Source: a virus. From it: DNA of 24,911 bases. The stretch is taken from IMG/VR virus record IMGVR_UViG_3300017917_000570, positions 1 through 24,911 of that record; one strand, given 5' to 3'. Numbering within the stretch: position 1 is the first letter of the stretch; each line of letters begins with the position of its first letter. The position numbers and the translations under genes are program-made. Shown piece after piece: positions 1 to 7,962 of the stretch. Under the pieces are notes generated by a model. The model was not told the DNA's origin. It did no database searches and worked only from the letters and a program-made list of their open reading frames with translations.

Positions 1-170
1 ACCATCACAAGTCTGTCATGTTCATAACGCTGTGCGAATTCTTCATGTAATTCAGCACGTACTTGTTCACGTGCCTCATTCAATTTAGCTTCCCAGGCTT
101 CATTTAATTGAACCCCAATATCTTCATTGATAAGACCGCTTTCAAGTAATGGTTTGATAGCATCAAACAT
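1..170 (-). CDS. 22: Prohead core scaffold protein, gp22-like (partial, N-terminus only)
   Basis: The reverse strand reads ATG at 170 down to the window edge, giving about 56 residues that begin MFDAIKPLLESGLINEDIGV and continue as a charged Glu/Ala/Arg-rich helix. T4 gp22 is the main internal scaffold of the prohead; it is degraded by gp21 after assembly. An AAGGGGAA ribosome binding site lies just upstream, in the 11-base gap after the gp21 stop. The order 20, 67-like, 21, 22 matches T4 exactly, so 23 (major capsid) is expected off the left edge. Identity rests mainly on this order and on the helical, charged composition. The rest of the gene is outside the window. Confidence 0.8.
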   Translation of the reverse strand, partial: MFDAIKPLLESGLINEDIGVQLNEAWEAKLNEAREQVRAELHEEFAQRYEHDRLVM

Positions 171-181
171 TCTTGTTCCCC

Positions 182-817
182 TTATTTGATTTTGAGATCC
201 TTGATGAGGCGCATTACTTCCTCTCTCAAGTACTTCTCTACTTTTTTGTCGCCTCTTGCCTCCTTAGCAATGTCCAATAGCTTATGACCATGTTTCATGT
301 TCATCATACCTTCGTATATAGCTTTTGGATATGCGTTTGGTGCGCTAGGTTGAGCAACAATATCCACAGTGACTATTTCAAAATCACTGACCTTTCCGTT
401 TAAATCGTCTACGTTACCGCTACCACGACTTGAAACGCCGAGTTTTACACCTGCATCCAACATAGTAGCAACTAATTGCCCCATTGGAGTAGGTAAAATC
501 TTTAACTTGCCGAATCCGTTAGCTCCGTCCATCCACATAGAGGTAATCATATGTGATACACGGTCTAAGTTAATCTTTAAATCATCTGGATGGTCAACTT
601 CACCTAAGACGGAAAGACCATTTGCAATTTGCTCGTTTAGAGTCTGGACAGCATTTTCAATTTCGGACACAGGGTAAATACGCTCATTAGCGTTCTTTAC
701 CCCGCCCTGGATAAAAATCCCCTTCATATAAAGAGACTTTTTGCTACCCTCACCTTCACTCTCTACGACCATTCCTGCTCGGTCAAAAGTGAGATGCTCT
801 TTGAGATACAAAGCCAT
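182..817 (-). CDS. 21: Prohead core protease gp21
   Basis: The 211-residue protein resembles the T4 gp21 prohead protease (peptidase S77 type), close in length to T4 gp21. This protease sits in the prohead core, digests the scaffold and trims capsid proteins before DNA packaging. Visible family features are the N-terminal strand MKGIFIQGGVKNANERIYP (residues 31-49), the GEVDHP block with the likely catalytic His76, the GVSSRGSG block with the likely nucleophile Ser129 or Ser130, and FEIVTVDIVAQPSAPNA (147-163). The start at 817 lies 14 bases after the stop of the upstream scaffold gene and has a TAAGGAA ribosome binding site. It shares a transcript with the gp67-like and gp22 genes. Confidence 0.93.
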   Translation of the reverse strand: MALYLKEHLTFDRAGMVVESEGEGSKKSLYMKGIFIQGGVKNANERIYPVSEIENAVQTLNEQIANGLSVLGEVDHPDDLKINLDRVSHMITSMWMDGANGFGKLKILPTPMGQLVATMLDAGVKLGVSSRGSGNVDDLNGKVSDFEIVTVDIVAQPSAPNAYPKAIYEGMMNMKHGHKLLDIAKEARGDKKVEKYLREEVMRLIKDLKIK

Positions 818-831
818 TGCTCTCAGATTCC

Positions 832-1704
832 TTACTTAACAATCTTCTTTACAGTCTTTTTAGACTCAGCAACTGGGCTCTTTGTGTTAACGCCACTAGC
901 TTGTGACTTAACTGGAGCGGGTGCTTTTTCTAAATCTTGACCTGCTTGTGCTGGAGCATTTTTGAATGAACCAGCACCTTTAACTTGTGTCTCGCCCTTA
1001 GAACCATAGTTGCTAGGTGCTTTTGGACTTGTTGGAACAGCTTCTGTGTCACCGCTAAATTTAACTGGCTTGCTTGCCATTCCTGCTTGTCCTGCATTAG
1101 CAGCAGTACCGATTGGGCTCTTTGGTTGTGCTCCGTTGTCACCGCCAATCTTAGAACCATATAGACCAGGAACGTTCTTTAGTTGAACTGCTTCTTCTAA
1201 AGACTCAGATACATCTTCTTCCTCGTCATCATCTTCTTCATCATCATCGGCAGCTTCCATCATATCTTCAGCTTCTTCTTCGCCTTCTTCTTCACCTGCT
1301 TCGAAATCTTCTTCTCCAGCTACTTCAGCGTCATCTTTACCCATGATATCTTCAAACTCTGCCATTAGTTGGTCTAGTTTATCTTCTAGGTCAACTACAC
1401 GGTCTTCTAAATCTTCTTCGCCGCCTTCTTCATCTTCGCCGGCTTCGATATCGACTACTTCATCTTCATCAGAATCTAAGTCTAAATCTTCTTCTTCTTC
1501 GGTCATACCTTCTTCTTCAACGTTGATTTCGTCTAGTAGGTCGCCTACTTGTCCGCCCATGCTCTCGTCCATTTCTTCGTCCATCATAGACTCATAAATT
1601 TCACGGGATTTTTCAACCACGATATCGTGGAATAAAGCACGTGCTTGTTCTTCGTTCTCATTGATAATCAAATCAATAAGTTGTTCAAATTTTTTGTTAT
1701 CCAT
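832..1704 (-). CDS. 67: Prohead core protein, gp67-like, acidic N-half and basic C-half
   Basis: The 290-residue product starts at MDNKKFEQLIDLIINENEEQ. This opening resembles T4 gp67, a small internal core protein needed for correct prohead shape, in its pattern of a short helix, a LIxxNxxxAxxLF-like stretch and then a long acidic run. An open frame continues upstream to 1770, but ATG 1704 has a clear AGGAGAAT ribosome binding site, and the late promoter at 1740-1747 lies inside the longer version. Residues about 50-175 are almost all Glu/Asp. Residues about 180-290 are Lys/Pro/Gly/Ser-rich with repeated YGSK motifs and a KKTVKKIVK end. T4 gp67 is only about 80 residues, so this could combine the roles of gp67 and gp68. 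The role is inferred from position and composition. Confidence 0.7.
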   Translation of the reverse strand: MDNKKFEQLIDLIINENEEQARALFHDIVVEKSREIYESMMDEEMDESMGGQVGDLLDEINVEEEGMTEEEEDLDLDSDEDEVVDIEAGEDEEGGEEDLEDRVVDLEDKLDQLMAEFEDIMGKDDAEVAGEEDFEAGEEEGEEEAEDMMEAADDDEEDDDEEEDVSESLEEAVQLKNVPGLYGSKIGGDNGAQPKSPIGTAANAGQAGMASKPVKFSGDTEAVPTSPKAPSNYGSKGETQVKGAGSFKNAPAQAGQDLEKAPAPVKSQASGVNTKSPVAESKKTVKKIVK

Positions 1705-1739
1705 TGTTAAATTCTCCTGATAAAATGGCTTTGTAGATT

Positions 1740-1747
1740 TATTTATA
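1740..1747 (-). promoter_or_regulatory. T4-type late promoter (TATAAATA) for the gp67-like/21/22 unit
   Basis: The reverse strand reads TATAAATA exactly, the T4 late consensus recognised by gp55 holoenzyme. Initiation about 6 bases downstream would give a leader of roughly 30 bases before ATG 1704, including the AGGAG site. Confidence 0.8.
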
Positions 1748-1754
1748 AGGCATA

Positions 1755-1785
1755 TGGAAAAACAGCACAATAAGTGCTGTTTTTT
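1755..1785 (-). terminator. Rho-independent terminator, possibly bidirectional
   Basis: A perfect stem ACAGCAC/GTGCTGT (1762-1768 with 1774-1780) with a 5-base loop is flanked by A and T runs. On the minus strand it is followed by TTTTTCC and would end the transcript of the 75-residue gene just before the next late promoter. On the plus strand it is followed by seven T's, but no plus-strand gene lies to its left in the window. Confidence 0.75.
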
Positions 1786-1828
1786 TGCGTTTTTGTATTG
1801 AATAACTATCTATTGTGGCTGTTTAGTG

Positions 1829-2056
1829 TTAAACAGTCGGTGTTTCAGCTTGCGCTTTCACTCCATATTGTTCATGTACTTTCTTTAAATACTGAACCTT
1901 TTCATAATTTCTCACATCATTCATCTTACGTAATTTGCGAATTTGCTTTAATGTAAGTTTAGTTTTACGGCTTTCTCGCCATTTAGGTGACGAATTATCG
2001 CTACCAACATCTTGATAACCTGGTACAGCCGGTTCGAACATTTCAAATAGTTTCAT
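1829..2056 (-). CDS. Small basic protein of unknown function between gp20 and the gp67-like gene
   Basis: This 75-residue protein begins MKLFEMFEPAVPGYQDVG and is mostly charged helix, with many Lys/Arg (residues 25-65 contain RESRKTKLTLKQIRKLRKM). No family was recognised. It sits where T4 has its small prohead-core genes, so a minor core or DNA-binding role in the prohead is possible, but that is only inference from position. A GATAAATA late promoter lies only 8 bases upstream of the ATG, so the mRNA would be almost leaderless; no clear ribosome binding site is visible. A strong terminator follows, so it appears to be its own transcription unit or the tail of the gp20 unit. Confidence 0.7.
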   Translation of the reverse strand: MKLFEMFEPAVPGYQDVGSDNSSPKWRESRKTKLTLKQIRKLRKMNDVRNYEKVQYLKKVHEQYGVKAQAETPTV

Positions 2057-2063
2057 AGTTATG

Positions 2064-2071
2064 TATTTATC
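2064..2071 (-). promoter_or_regulatory. Late promoter variant GATAAATA
   Basis: The reverse strand reads GATAAATA between the gp20 stop (2072-2074) and the 75-residue gene. The same variant precedes the gp48-like and gp6 genes on the other strand, which supports it as a real variant rather than chance. Confidence 0.6.
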
Positions 2072-3859
2072 TTACATTGCGTTGCCTGCCGGAGCTGGTG
2101 TACCTGGTCCAGGAGTTGTTGGTTGAGGTACTTGTCCTGCAGCAATTTCTTCCCCTGTTGCTGGTTCCTGTTCACCTTGTACGGCTTCTTCACCTGTTTG
2201 CAAATCAGTTTCAATATCACCTGAACTTATACCTATACTACGTAAGTCTTTGCCCTCTGGAGTGAGTTCCATTTCTTTATTGTTTTCTTCACGCCACATT
2301 TTTTCATTTTTATTGATTTCTTCTTCAGTGAGCCCTAGGAAACGCTCTAACGCAAAACGCTTACTTATGTATGGATACTGTTCAATACTTGTAAACGTAG
2401 ATACACGTGCTGTATCTAATTCACTTTGACGATATGCTGCAAAGTTTTGAGGAGGGTTAAACTCTAGTTCAAACAACCCAGAATCGATATTTAACCCTCT
2501 CCAACGTAAGAATAACTTGAATTCTTCGTCTAACTTACGGCAAATATAGTTCTGTAGACGTTCGCAATACTGATTGAAGCGAAACTCTTGAATCATAGCT
2601 GTACCGACACGACCGTCACTTAATGGAGTAGTATTATCATCAGGACCTGTAGGCAAGTAACTACTTGGAACACGCAAACCACGTGCTAATCTGTTGTTAA
2701 AATACTTTAAATCGTCAATTTCACCCAAATTTTGACCACCTGGTAACAAGTCAACACTAGAACCACGGCCATCAGCAGTAACCGGGAAGAAGTAATCTTC
2801 GTTCATCGACAACGGGTTGTATGTAGCATCAACAATAGCTTGACCACCATACATACTTGGAATACGTCTTTGGTGAATTTCATTTTTAATACGTTCAACG
2901 AAAGCCATAGCCATGTGACTAGGCATATTTCCAACGTCAATCTTAAACACTCTACGCTCGGGGGCACGTTGTACACGATAGATTAATACAGCATCTTCTA
3001 ATAATTCTTTTTGTTTAAAGACTTTGAAAATGTTTTCTAAAATACTTTGACCAAAAGGCCAAAATCTATCTAAACCTTCTGTTAAACTTAAGTGAACAAT
3101 GTGTTTAGCATCGATAGCCGCTTCACTAAAGCCTAAACTAAAACGTGAGCCTGTAGTATTGTATGGTTGATTTGGAACTGTGTAACTAGTTGTTGCTCCA
3201 CCACCTGTACCACCTAACCCAGTTGCAGGATTAGCGGCAAAGTCTGTGTTTGTTTTTTCACTGACAACTAAGTTCTCTAAGTTAATGTTTATGTCTTTGA
3301 TGACGTATTGCTCTGGCTTTTTACCTTCACTTTCGTTAACAATAACTTTAATAACTTTAGCCATATCGATCCAATATAGCTTAAAGTTCTCTGGATCACG
3401 TACAAATACTTGGTCTCCATACTTTAAACAATTTCTGAAGATTTTAAAGATACGTGTATCTAATTCATTCAACTTACACCATTGCTGTAATTGTGTTTTT
3501 AACAATTCAATTTCATGGGGAGTTGGTTCATCTTTCCAATTTAAATTAAATGGAGTTTGGTTGTGTTCGTTTTTTTGTGTACTAAACTCTGAAATAATAT
3601 CTAAACATGCATTAATTTCAGCATCAACATCCATCATTTCATATTGATTGTAACGCTCGATACGGTTTGGATGACCTGTGTAGACTTCAGGTAGTCTACT
3701 ACGATAGTTTTTATAGCCAAAATCATTATTGTTCCAACCACCAGTTGGAGTATTGTTTTGACCTGCGTTGTTGTTCCAAGAACCAGTTAAATTGCCACCT
3801 CCCAATGGACTCATTGTTCCAGCGGCATTAACTCTAGTAAACTTTTTCTTATATGTCAT
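2072..3859 (-). CDS. 20: Portal vertex protein gp20
   Basis: The 595-residue protein resembles T4 gp20 (524 residues), the dodecameric portal through which DNA is packaged and to which the tail attaches. Supporting segments are YNQYEMMDVDAEINACLDII (near residue 70), the long central domain with the VFRVQRAPERRVFKIDVGNM-type block (here IYRVQRAPERRVFKIDVGN), DATYNPLSMNEDYFFPVTA, and the RGLRVPSSYLP block. The N-terminal 50 residues (Gly/Asn-rich) and C-terminal 60 residues (Gly/Pro/Thr/Glu-rich) are low-complexity extensions compared with T4. ATG 3859 is preceded by a TATAAATA late promoter at 3880-3887 that lies just after the tape measure stop. The ribosome binding site is weak (TAGG). Confidence 0.93.
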   Translation of the reverse strand: MTYKKKFTRVNAAGTMSPLGGGNLTGSWNNNAGQNNTPTGGWNNNDFGYKNYRSRLPEVYTGHPNRIERYNQYEMMDVDAEINACLDIISEFSTQKNEHNQTPFNLNWKDEPTPHEIELLKTQLQQWCKLNELDTRIFKIFRNCLKYGDQVFVRDPENFKLYWIDMAKVIKVIVNESEGKKPEQYVIKDININLENLVVSEKTNTDFAANPATGLGGTGGGATTSYTVPNQPYNTTGSRFSLGFSEAAIDAKHIVHLSLTEGLDRFWPFGQSILENIFKVFKQKELLEDAVLIYRVQRAPERRVFKIDVGNMPSHMAMAFVERIKNEIHQRRIPSMYGGQAIVDATYNPLSMNEDYFFPVTADGRGSSVDLLPGGQNLGEIDDLKYFNNRLARGLRVPSSYLPTGPDDNTTPLSDGRVGTAMIQEFRFNQYCERLQNYICRKLDEEFKLFLRWRGLNIDSGLFELEFNPPQNFAAYRQSELDTARVSTFTSIEQYPYISKRFALERFLGLTEEEINKNEKMWREENNKEMELTPEGKDLRSIGISSGDIETDLQTGEEAVQGEQEPATGEEIAAGQVPQPTTPGPGTPAPAGNAM

Positions 3860-3879
3860 ATTGATTAGGGCCTATAAAG

Positions 3880-3887
3880 TATTTATA
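3880..3887 (-). promoter_or_regulatory. T4-type late promoter (TATAAATA) for gp20
   Basis: An exact TATAAATA on the minus strand lies within the 29-base gap between the tape measure stop and the gp20 start. The leader would be only about 15 bases. Confidence 0.75.
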
Positions 3888-3888
3888 G

Positions 3889-6813
3889 TTAAGCCCTGGA
3901 ATACTGTAATAATTCTTCTCTAGTATCGTTACCAGAACTTAGTTTATCTACAATTGCATCTAATTTTTCGGACATTACATCATACAAATCTTTCAATACA
4001 TTGATACTTTCGTCCTGTACAGAATTTACGCCGGGTGTTGGAATTAAATTAGGTAAACTTTCTTTTGTAACTTTTTCTAGTATAGACTTTATAGCTTCAA
4101 GTTGTTGCTGAGGAATTACTGCTTCTTTTCCATGTAACATGACTGGATAACCAGATTCTGGTCCATCAAACATGCCACCAAATCTTGCCATTTCTATATG
4201 CGGAGGGTCACCTTTTACTCTACTAAAACCATATTTGGATAGTAGGCCCATAGCATCCATTTCATTAACTTGCTGTGAGTTTAAGTCTAATGCTCTAGCG
4301 TAGTTGTGCCTACTGCCTCCCGGTGGAGCGACGGGATTACCTTGTGCATTATAGCGTCTGCCATCTGGACCAACTCTTGCTTTATCGTACAATGCTTGTT
4401 GTTCTTCCATAGTACGCATTGCTGCATTAACTTGTACCGGCTTTCCAAATTCAGCAAGCATTCTTTCAAAATTGTCTTTAACAGTGCTATCTAGTGCATC
4501 ATAATGTTCTTTGTTTCCTAAACTATCACCTTGGAATCTTAGTAATTGGCTTACGTCAACTTTTTTCTCAGTAGTTGCAGGAGTTAAAGGTGCCGGAGTA
4601 GCAGCTGGTTTTGGCGCGGCAGCAGGAGTAGGTGCCGCTGCTGCTGGAGTTTTAGCAGTGGTCGGTGTAGGGGCAGCCGGAGCAGTAGGTGCCGGCTGGG
4701 CCGGTGTAGCACTAGTAACCGGAGCAGTTTGGGCTGCTCTCATTCCTCTGGTAAGATTTTCTTGCTTTCTTTGCTCCCTTCTTTGATTTGCTTCTCTGAG
4801 GGCAGACTCTCTTTGCTCTCTTGCTGATTGAGCCACCGCAGCGGCATCCATGTCTGCTTGCTTTTTTGCTGCTTCTATATCTTTTGCAGGAGCTTTGGCT
4901 TTTTCTAATTCTTTAACTTTATCAGCAGATTGTTGTGCTGTAGTAGTTTGTGTTTCTAATTTTTTCTGTGCCTCGCCCACAGTAGGAGCAGGTCCTCCAC
5001 CTTTTATCCCAAATTGTTTGTTAATAAAGTCAACACCTGCATTTAATGCTTTTGTAAATGCAGCCACAGCAGGAGCTGCTTGCTTCATCAATGAATTACT
5101 GAATTCGAACATACTGTTCTTCATCTTATCCATTTCAGCCTGAGCTTTTACTGTTTCCTCTGTTAGTTTATCACCACCTTTTATTTGCTTATCTTGTAGT
5201 TCTTTGGCTTTTTCCATTGAACCCATGTACTTACCAGAAGCATAATCTTGTGCGGTAGCACCGTTCATTAACTGATCGGTACCATACATCATTACTGTAC
5301 CAAACTGTTTAACTGCACGTTGGGCACCAGTCATCATCATTCGTTGACTGTCATCATACGCTTTAGCAACATCTTCTGGCTTTCTTACTCCCTTTAGACG
5401 AGAAAGAATTTCTGGTACAGTATTACCGTAAGTGGTAATAGCCATACGTGCTTCGTCTGTTGTAGATACACCTGAAGCTAAGTCCATAAAACCACGCTTT
5501 AACTGCGGGTCTTTAATTGTCATAATGAACTTATTCATTGCCTCAGCAGCTGCCTCACCATTTTCTTGGCGAGTGCGCTCAAATGCCATACGGTATCTCG
5601 TATCGGACATCATTGCGTCACGTTGTTTTTCTACTTCCTCTCTGGAGAGACCAGTAACTTTTTGTAGTAAATCTAATTCTTTAACATAAGCAATTGTTCC
5701 TTGTTGCAATCGCTCATTGGTCATTTCTCTACCACGACCTAATCTAATTTCTTGTTTTAAGAATGCCGCTGCTTGTTCACCAACGTTATCTGCTGTTAAG
5801 CCCAATGCTCTTAATTGTAATCCTGCTTCCTCAAGTTTACCGCCTTTCTTGGTAATTTCACCAATAGCACCCATGAATTTGCCGGCGCCAAGACCAACTG
5901 TGCCACCAAAAGCTGTTAGTTCATTTCCATTTTCTCGGACTATCTTAGTAAAGCCCTCCATTGACATTCCAGAATCTATAACTTGCTTTTGTAAACCAGA
6001 CATGCCATTGGATACTAAACCTCCCATGTTAGATATGTCTTGGAACATTTTTAGATTCTTGTCCAAAAGCTCCATTGTTAGTTTAGCTGCCTCAGCGCCT
6101 ACTTTGATACCTGATGCTATACCGTCACCAAATACCGGAATTAATTTTGCTACCGATCCTAATGCGTCAGAAACTAAATCAATGATAGGGTTCAAGGTAC
6201 TGAAAGAAGATTCACCTTTAGCTAAACCCGCTGCAAAATTTCCAAGACCTTTGGCTAAACCACCTAAATTCTTTTTCATGGTGTCACCGAATTCGTCATA
6301 ACGCTTTTGCATTTCACGAATTTTATCTTCATGTTTTCGTAATTCAGCAACTTGTTTCTTTTGTGCTGCTGTTAATTCTACAGAAGTTTTTATTAGTTTA
6401 CCATTGGCGTCTTGGCTGTAACCCAAACTTTTGAGTTCATCGGTAAACATCTTGTTTCGTTGAACTTCTTTTAATATATTTGCTCGTTTTGCTTGTAATT
6501 CATCGTACACTGCTTTTTGCGATGCGTTTAGCAAACGCATTTCTTTGTCTTTAGCAGATACCCACTCCTTAGTAGTGCGGTCATATACTTGGCCGTATTG
6601 CTTCATTTGTGCATTGAAGTCAGTTCCTGCTTTTTTAAGAACTTCCGCACCGTTTGTAACTTTTTGCGATGAACTTTTTAAAGCAGACGTAAATGTACCC
6701 GCAGCTTGAGCACCTTGTTTCATTGAGGCTGACTGTGATGTAATGGCATCCGTCAAATCACGCAACTGTTGGTTCAGTTGATTTATTGCATCTGGGTCTA
6801 AATTATCAGCCAT
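3889..6813 (-). CDS. Tail tape measure protein with C-terminal peptidase M15 domain
   Basis: This 974-residue protein has tape measure character. It has long helical, Gln/Lys/Ala-rich segments (1-190), a hydrophobic Gly/Ala stretch (about 195-245), further helices to about 600, and a Pro/Ala/Thr linker (about 690-750). Residues about 770-880 look like a zinc peptidase of family M15 (L-Ala-D-Glu or D-Ala-D-Ala type): SRHNYARALDLN supplies His836 and Asp843, and GDPPHIE supplies Asp869 and His872, the D-x-x-H pair. It would cut peptidoglycan peptides as the tail delivers DNA. It is followed by FGGMFDGPESGYPVMLHGKE, a type of motif common near tape measure C-termini. T4's tape measure gp29 is 590 residues and has no such domain. 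A late promoter lies at 6842-6849. Recognition as tape measure is by architecture and neighbours; the M15 motifs are directly visible. Confidence 0.85.
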   Translation of the reverse strand: MADNLDPDAINQLNQQLRDLTDAITSQSASMKQGAQAAGTFTSALKSSSQKVTNGAEVLKKAGTDFNAQMKQYGQVYDRTTKEWVSAKDKEMRLLNASQKAVYDELQAKRANILKEVQRNKMFTDELKSLGYSQDANGKLIKTSVELTAAQKKQVAELRKHEDKIREMQKRYDEFGDTMKKNLGGLAKGLGNFAAGLAKGESSFSTLNPIIDLVSDALGSVAKLIPVFGDGIASGIKVGAEAAKLTMELLDKNLKMFQDISNMGGLVSNGMSGLQKQVIDSGMSMEGFTKIVRENGNELTAFGGTVGLGAGKFMGAIGEITKKGGKLEEAGLQLRALGLTADNVGEQAAAFLKQEIRLGRGREMTNERLQQGTIAYVKELDLLQKVTGLSREEVEKQRDAMMSDTRYRMAFERTRQENGEAAAEAMNKFIMTIKDPQLKRGFMDLASGVSTTDEARMAITTYGNTVPEILSRLKGVRKPEDVAKAYDDSQRMMMTGAQRAVKQFGTVMMYGTDQLMNGATAQDYASGKYMGSMEKAKELQDKQIKGGDKLTEETVKAQAEMDKMKNSMFEFSNSLMKQAAPAVAAFTKALNAGVDFINKQFGIKGGGPAPTVGEAQKKLETQTTTAQQSADKVKELEKAKAPAKDIEAAKKQADMDAAAVAQSAREQRESALREANQRREQRKQENLTRGMRAAQTAPVTSATPAQPAPTAPAAPTPTTAKTPAAAAPTPAAAPKPAATPAPLTPATTEKKVDVSQLLRFQGDSLGNKEHYDALDSTVKDNFERMLAEFGKPVQVNAAMRTMEEQQALYDKARVGPDGRRYNAQGNPVAPPGGSRHNYARALDLNSQQVNEMDAMGLLSKYGFSRVKGDPPHIEMARFGGMFDGPESGYPVMLHGKEAVIPQQQLEAIKSILEKVTKESLPNLIPTPGVNSVQDESINVLKDLYDVMSEKLDAIVDKLSSGNDTREELLQYSRA

Positions 6814-6841
6814 GGGTTTTGTCCACTAAATATGTATCTTG

Positions 6842-6849
6842 TATTTATA
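6842..6849 (-). promoter_or_regulatory. T4-type late promoter (TATAAATA) for the tape measure gene
   Basis: Exact TATAAATA on the minus strand, 28 bases upstream of ATG 6813, inside the 66-base divergent gap shared with the gp26-like gene. For the plus-strand gene only a poor candidate, ACTAAATA at 6825-6832, is visible. Confidence 0.75.
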
Positions 6850-6879
6850 TATGGAAAAATACCTCATTTAGGAGAAATT

Positions 6880-7701
6880 ATGGATAACCCACTAAAACAG
6901 TACTTTCGCAGACCCGCACTATATCTAAAACTACCTAGTGTTGGTAAATTCTATAAAGAAGGAAGTATTGATTTACCGGAGAACAAAGAAGTTCCAGTAT
7001 TTCCAATGACAGCTATTGATGAAATTACTAGCAAAACGCCGGACGCATTGTTTAACGGTACTGCTGTCGTTGATATTATTAAAAGCTGTGTACCTAATAT
7101 TAAGGATCCATGGGCAATTCCTATCATGGATTTAGATCCATTATTAATTTCTATTCGTGCAGCCACAAATAGCAATGAAATGGAAGTAAACTCTATATGC
7201 CCCTCATGTAATGAAGAAGGTAAATATGGAGTGAACTTGATTGGTCTATTAAATGGATTAAGTTCTGGAAACTACGATGATGTAATTGAGATGGATGAGT
7301 TAAAATTCAAATTTAACCCATTGACTTACAAGCAAGTGAATGATTTAAACCTAAAGCAGTTTAGTATTTCTCAACTTGCCAGAACCTTAGATGATGTAGC
7401 TGATGAAGAAGAACGTTCAAAAGTTTCTGCATCGTTAGTTGTAGAGTTGAACAAGCTGGCTTTAGATTTAGTTTCAGAATCAATTGAATATATTGCTACA
7501 CCATCTGCTATAGTAAAAGAAAAGAATTTTATAATTGATTTCTTGCAAAATTGTGATAAGAAAACATTTGAACGACTTAAAGAAACAACAGTCAACCTAC
7601 GTGAAGGCTCACAATTAAAACCCATGAAGATAAAGTGTGTAAATTGTGGTCACGAATACCAACAATCATTAACCATCAACGTAACTGATTTTTTCGATTA
7701 A
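6880..7701 (+). CDS. 26: gp26-like baseplate hub / tail assembly protein (0-frame product)
   Basis: The 273-residue product belongs to the T4 gp26 type (T4 gp26 is 208 residues). T4 gp26 is called a baseplate hub subunit; a role as tail assembly chaperone is my inference here. ATG 6880 has a textbook TTAGGAG ribosome binding site, so an upstream in-frame codon at 6832 is not used. Two CxxC pairs (Cys107/Cys110 and Cys253/Cys256, the latter in KCVNCGHEYQ) look like a zinc ribbon split across the protein. It lies head to head with the tape measure gene, as tail chaperones usually adjoin tape measures. The gene ends GAT TTT TTC GAT TAA, where TTTTTTC is a -1 slippery site (see separate entry). 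Confidence 0.85.
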   Translation: MDNPLKQYFRRPALYLKLPSVGKFYKEGSIDLPENKEVPVFPMTAIDEITSKTPDALFNGTAVVDIIKSCVPNIKDPWAIPIMDLDPLLISIRAATNSNEMEVNSICPSCNEEGKYGVNLIGLLNGLSSGNYDDVIEMDELKFKFNPLTYKQVNDLNLKQFSISQLARTLDDVADEEERSKVSASLVVELNKLALDLVSESIEYIATPSAIVKEKNFIIDFLQNCDKKTFERLKETTVNLREGSQLKPMKIKCVNCGHEYQQSLTINVTDFFD

Positions 7702-7925
7702 GGCTTCAGTCCCTAGACCCCGAGGGGATACAGAAGCTGTTAGATGATTTAGAAGTTCAATCCATAGAAATCAAAAAAACTTGTTTGAGATTTTCTTGGT
7801 ATATGCGGGGTGGGGCAACCTATGAAGATATATTGAATATGTCCATAAAGGAACGTGAAATAATAGGTGATATTATTGAGAGTAACTTGGAAACAACTAA
7901 GAAATCTCAATTGCCGTTCTTCTAA
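6880..7925 (+). CDS. Predicted -1 frameshift product of the gp26-like gene (about 348 aa)
   Basis: A frame shifted by -1 opens at 7689 and runs to TAA 7923-7925. Read through the heptamer T TTT TTC (7689-7695), it adds 76 codons after residue 272, beginning RLRLQSLDPEGIQKLLDD and containing KKTCLRFSWYMRGGATYEDI and a LETTKKSQLPFF end. This extension looks like real protein, and the frame has no ATG or GTG until Met at 7803, deep inside that segment, so independent initiation would lose half of it. The arrangement matches the G/GT tail chaperones of lambda and E/E+E' of P2, where a minor frameshifted form binds the tape measure. A sequencing error at the T run is the main alternative. Frameshift efficiency is unknown. 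Confidence 0.6.
7689..7738 (+). promoter_or_regulatory. Candidate -1 programmed ribosomal frameshift signal
   Basis: The heptamer T TTT TTC is in the correct X XXY YYZ phase relative to the gp26-like frame. After a 7-base spacer comes a stem: GCTTC (7703-7707) pairs with GAAGC (7733-7737), then an A mismatch, GT (7709-7710) with AC (7730-7731), and CCC (7711-7713) with GGG (7725-7727) across a 2-base bulge. The 0-frame stop TAA lies 4 bases after the heptamer, between it and the stem. Confidence 0.6.
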
Positions 7926-7962
7926 TTCCAGACGTAACTATTCATTTATCACATCGGGGATA

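Noticed and set aside
1343-1597. Ser-rich plus-strand frame opposite the gp67-like gene
   Set aside because: Mirror image of the GAA/GAT acidic codons read as Ser codons; not a gene.
5717-6301. 194-residue plus-strand frame opposite the tape measure
   Set aside because: Antisense of a clearly coding helical segment; no start signals.
7803-7925. Independent 40-residue gene starting at ATG 7803
   Set aside because: It would discard about 36 plausible codons upstream in the same frame, and no ribosome binding site precedes this ATG; the frameshift reading explains the whole frame.
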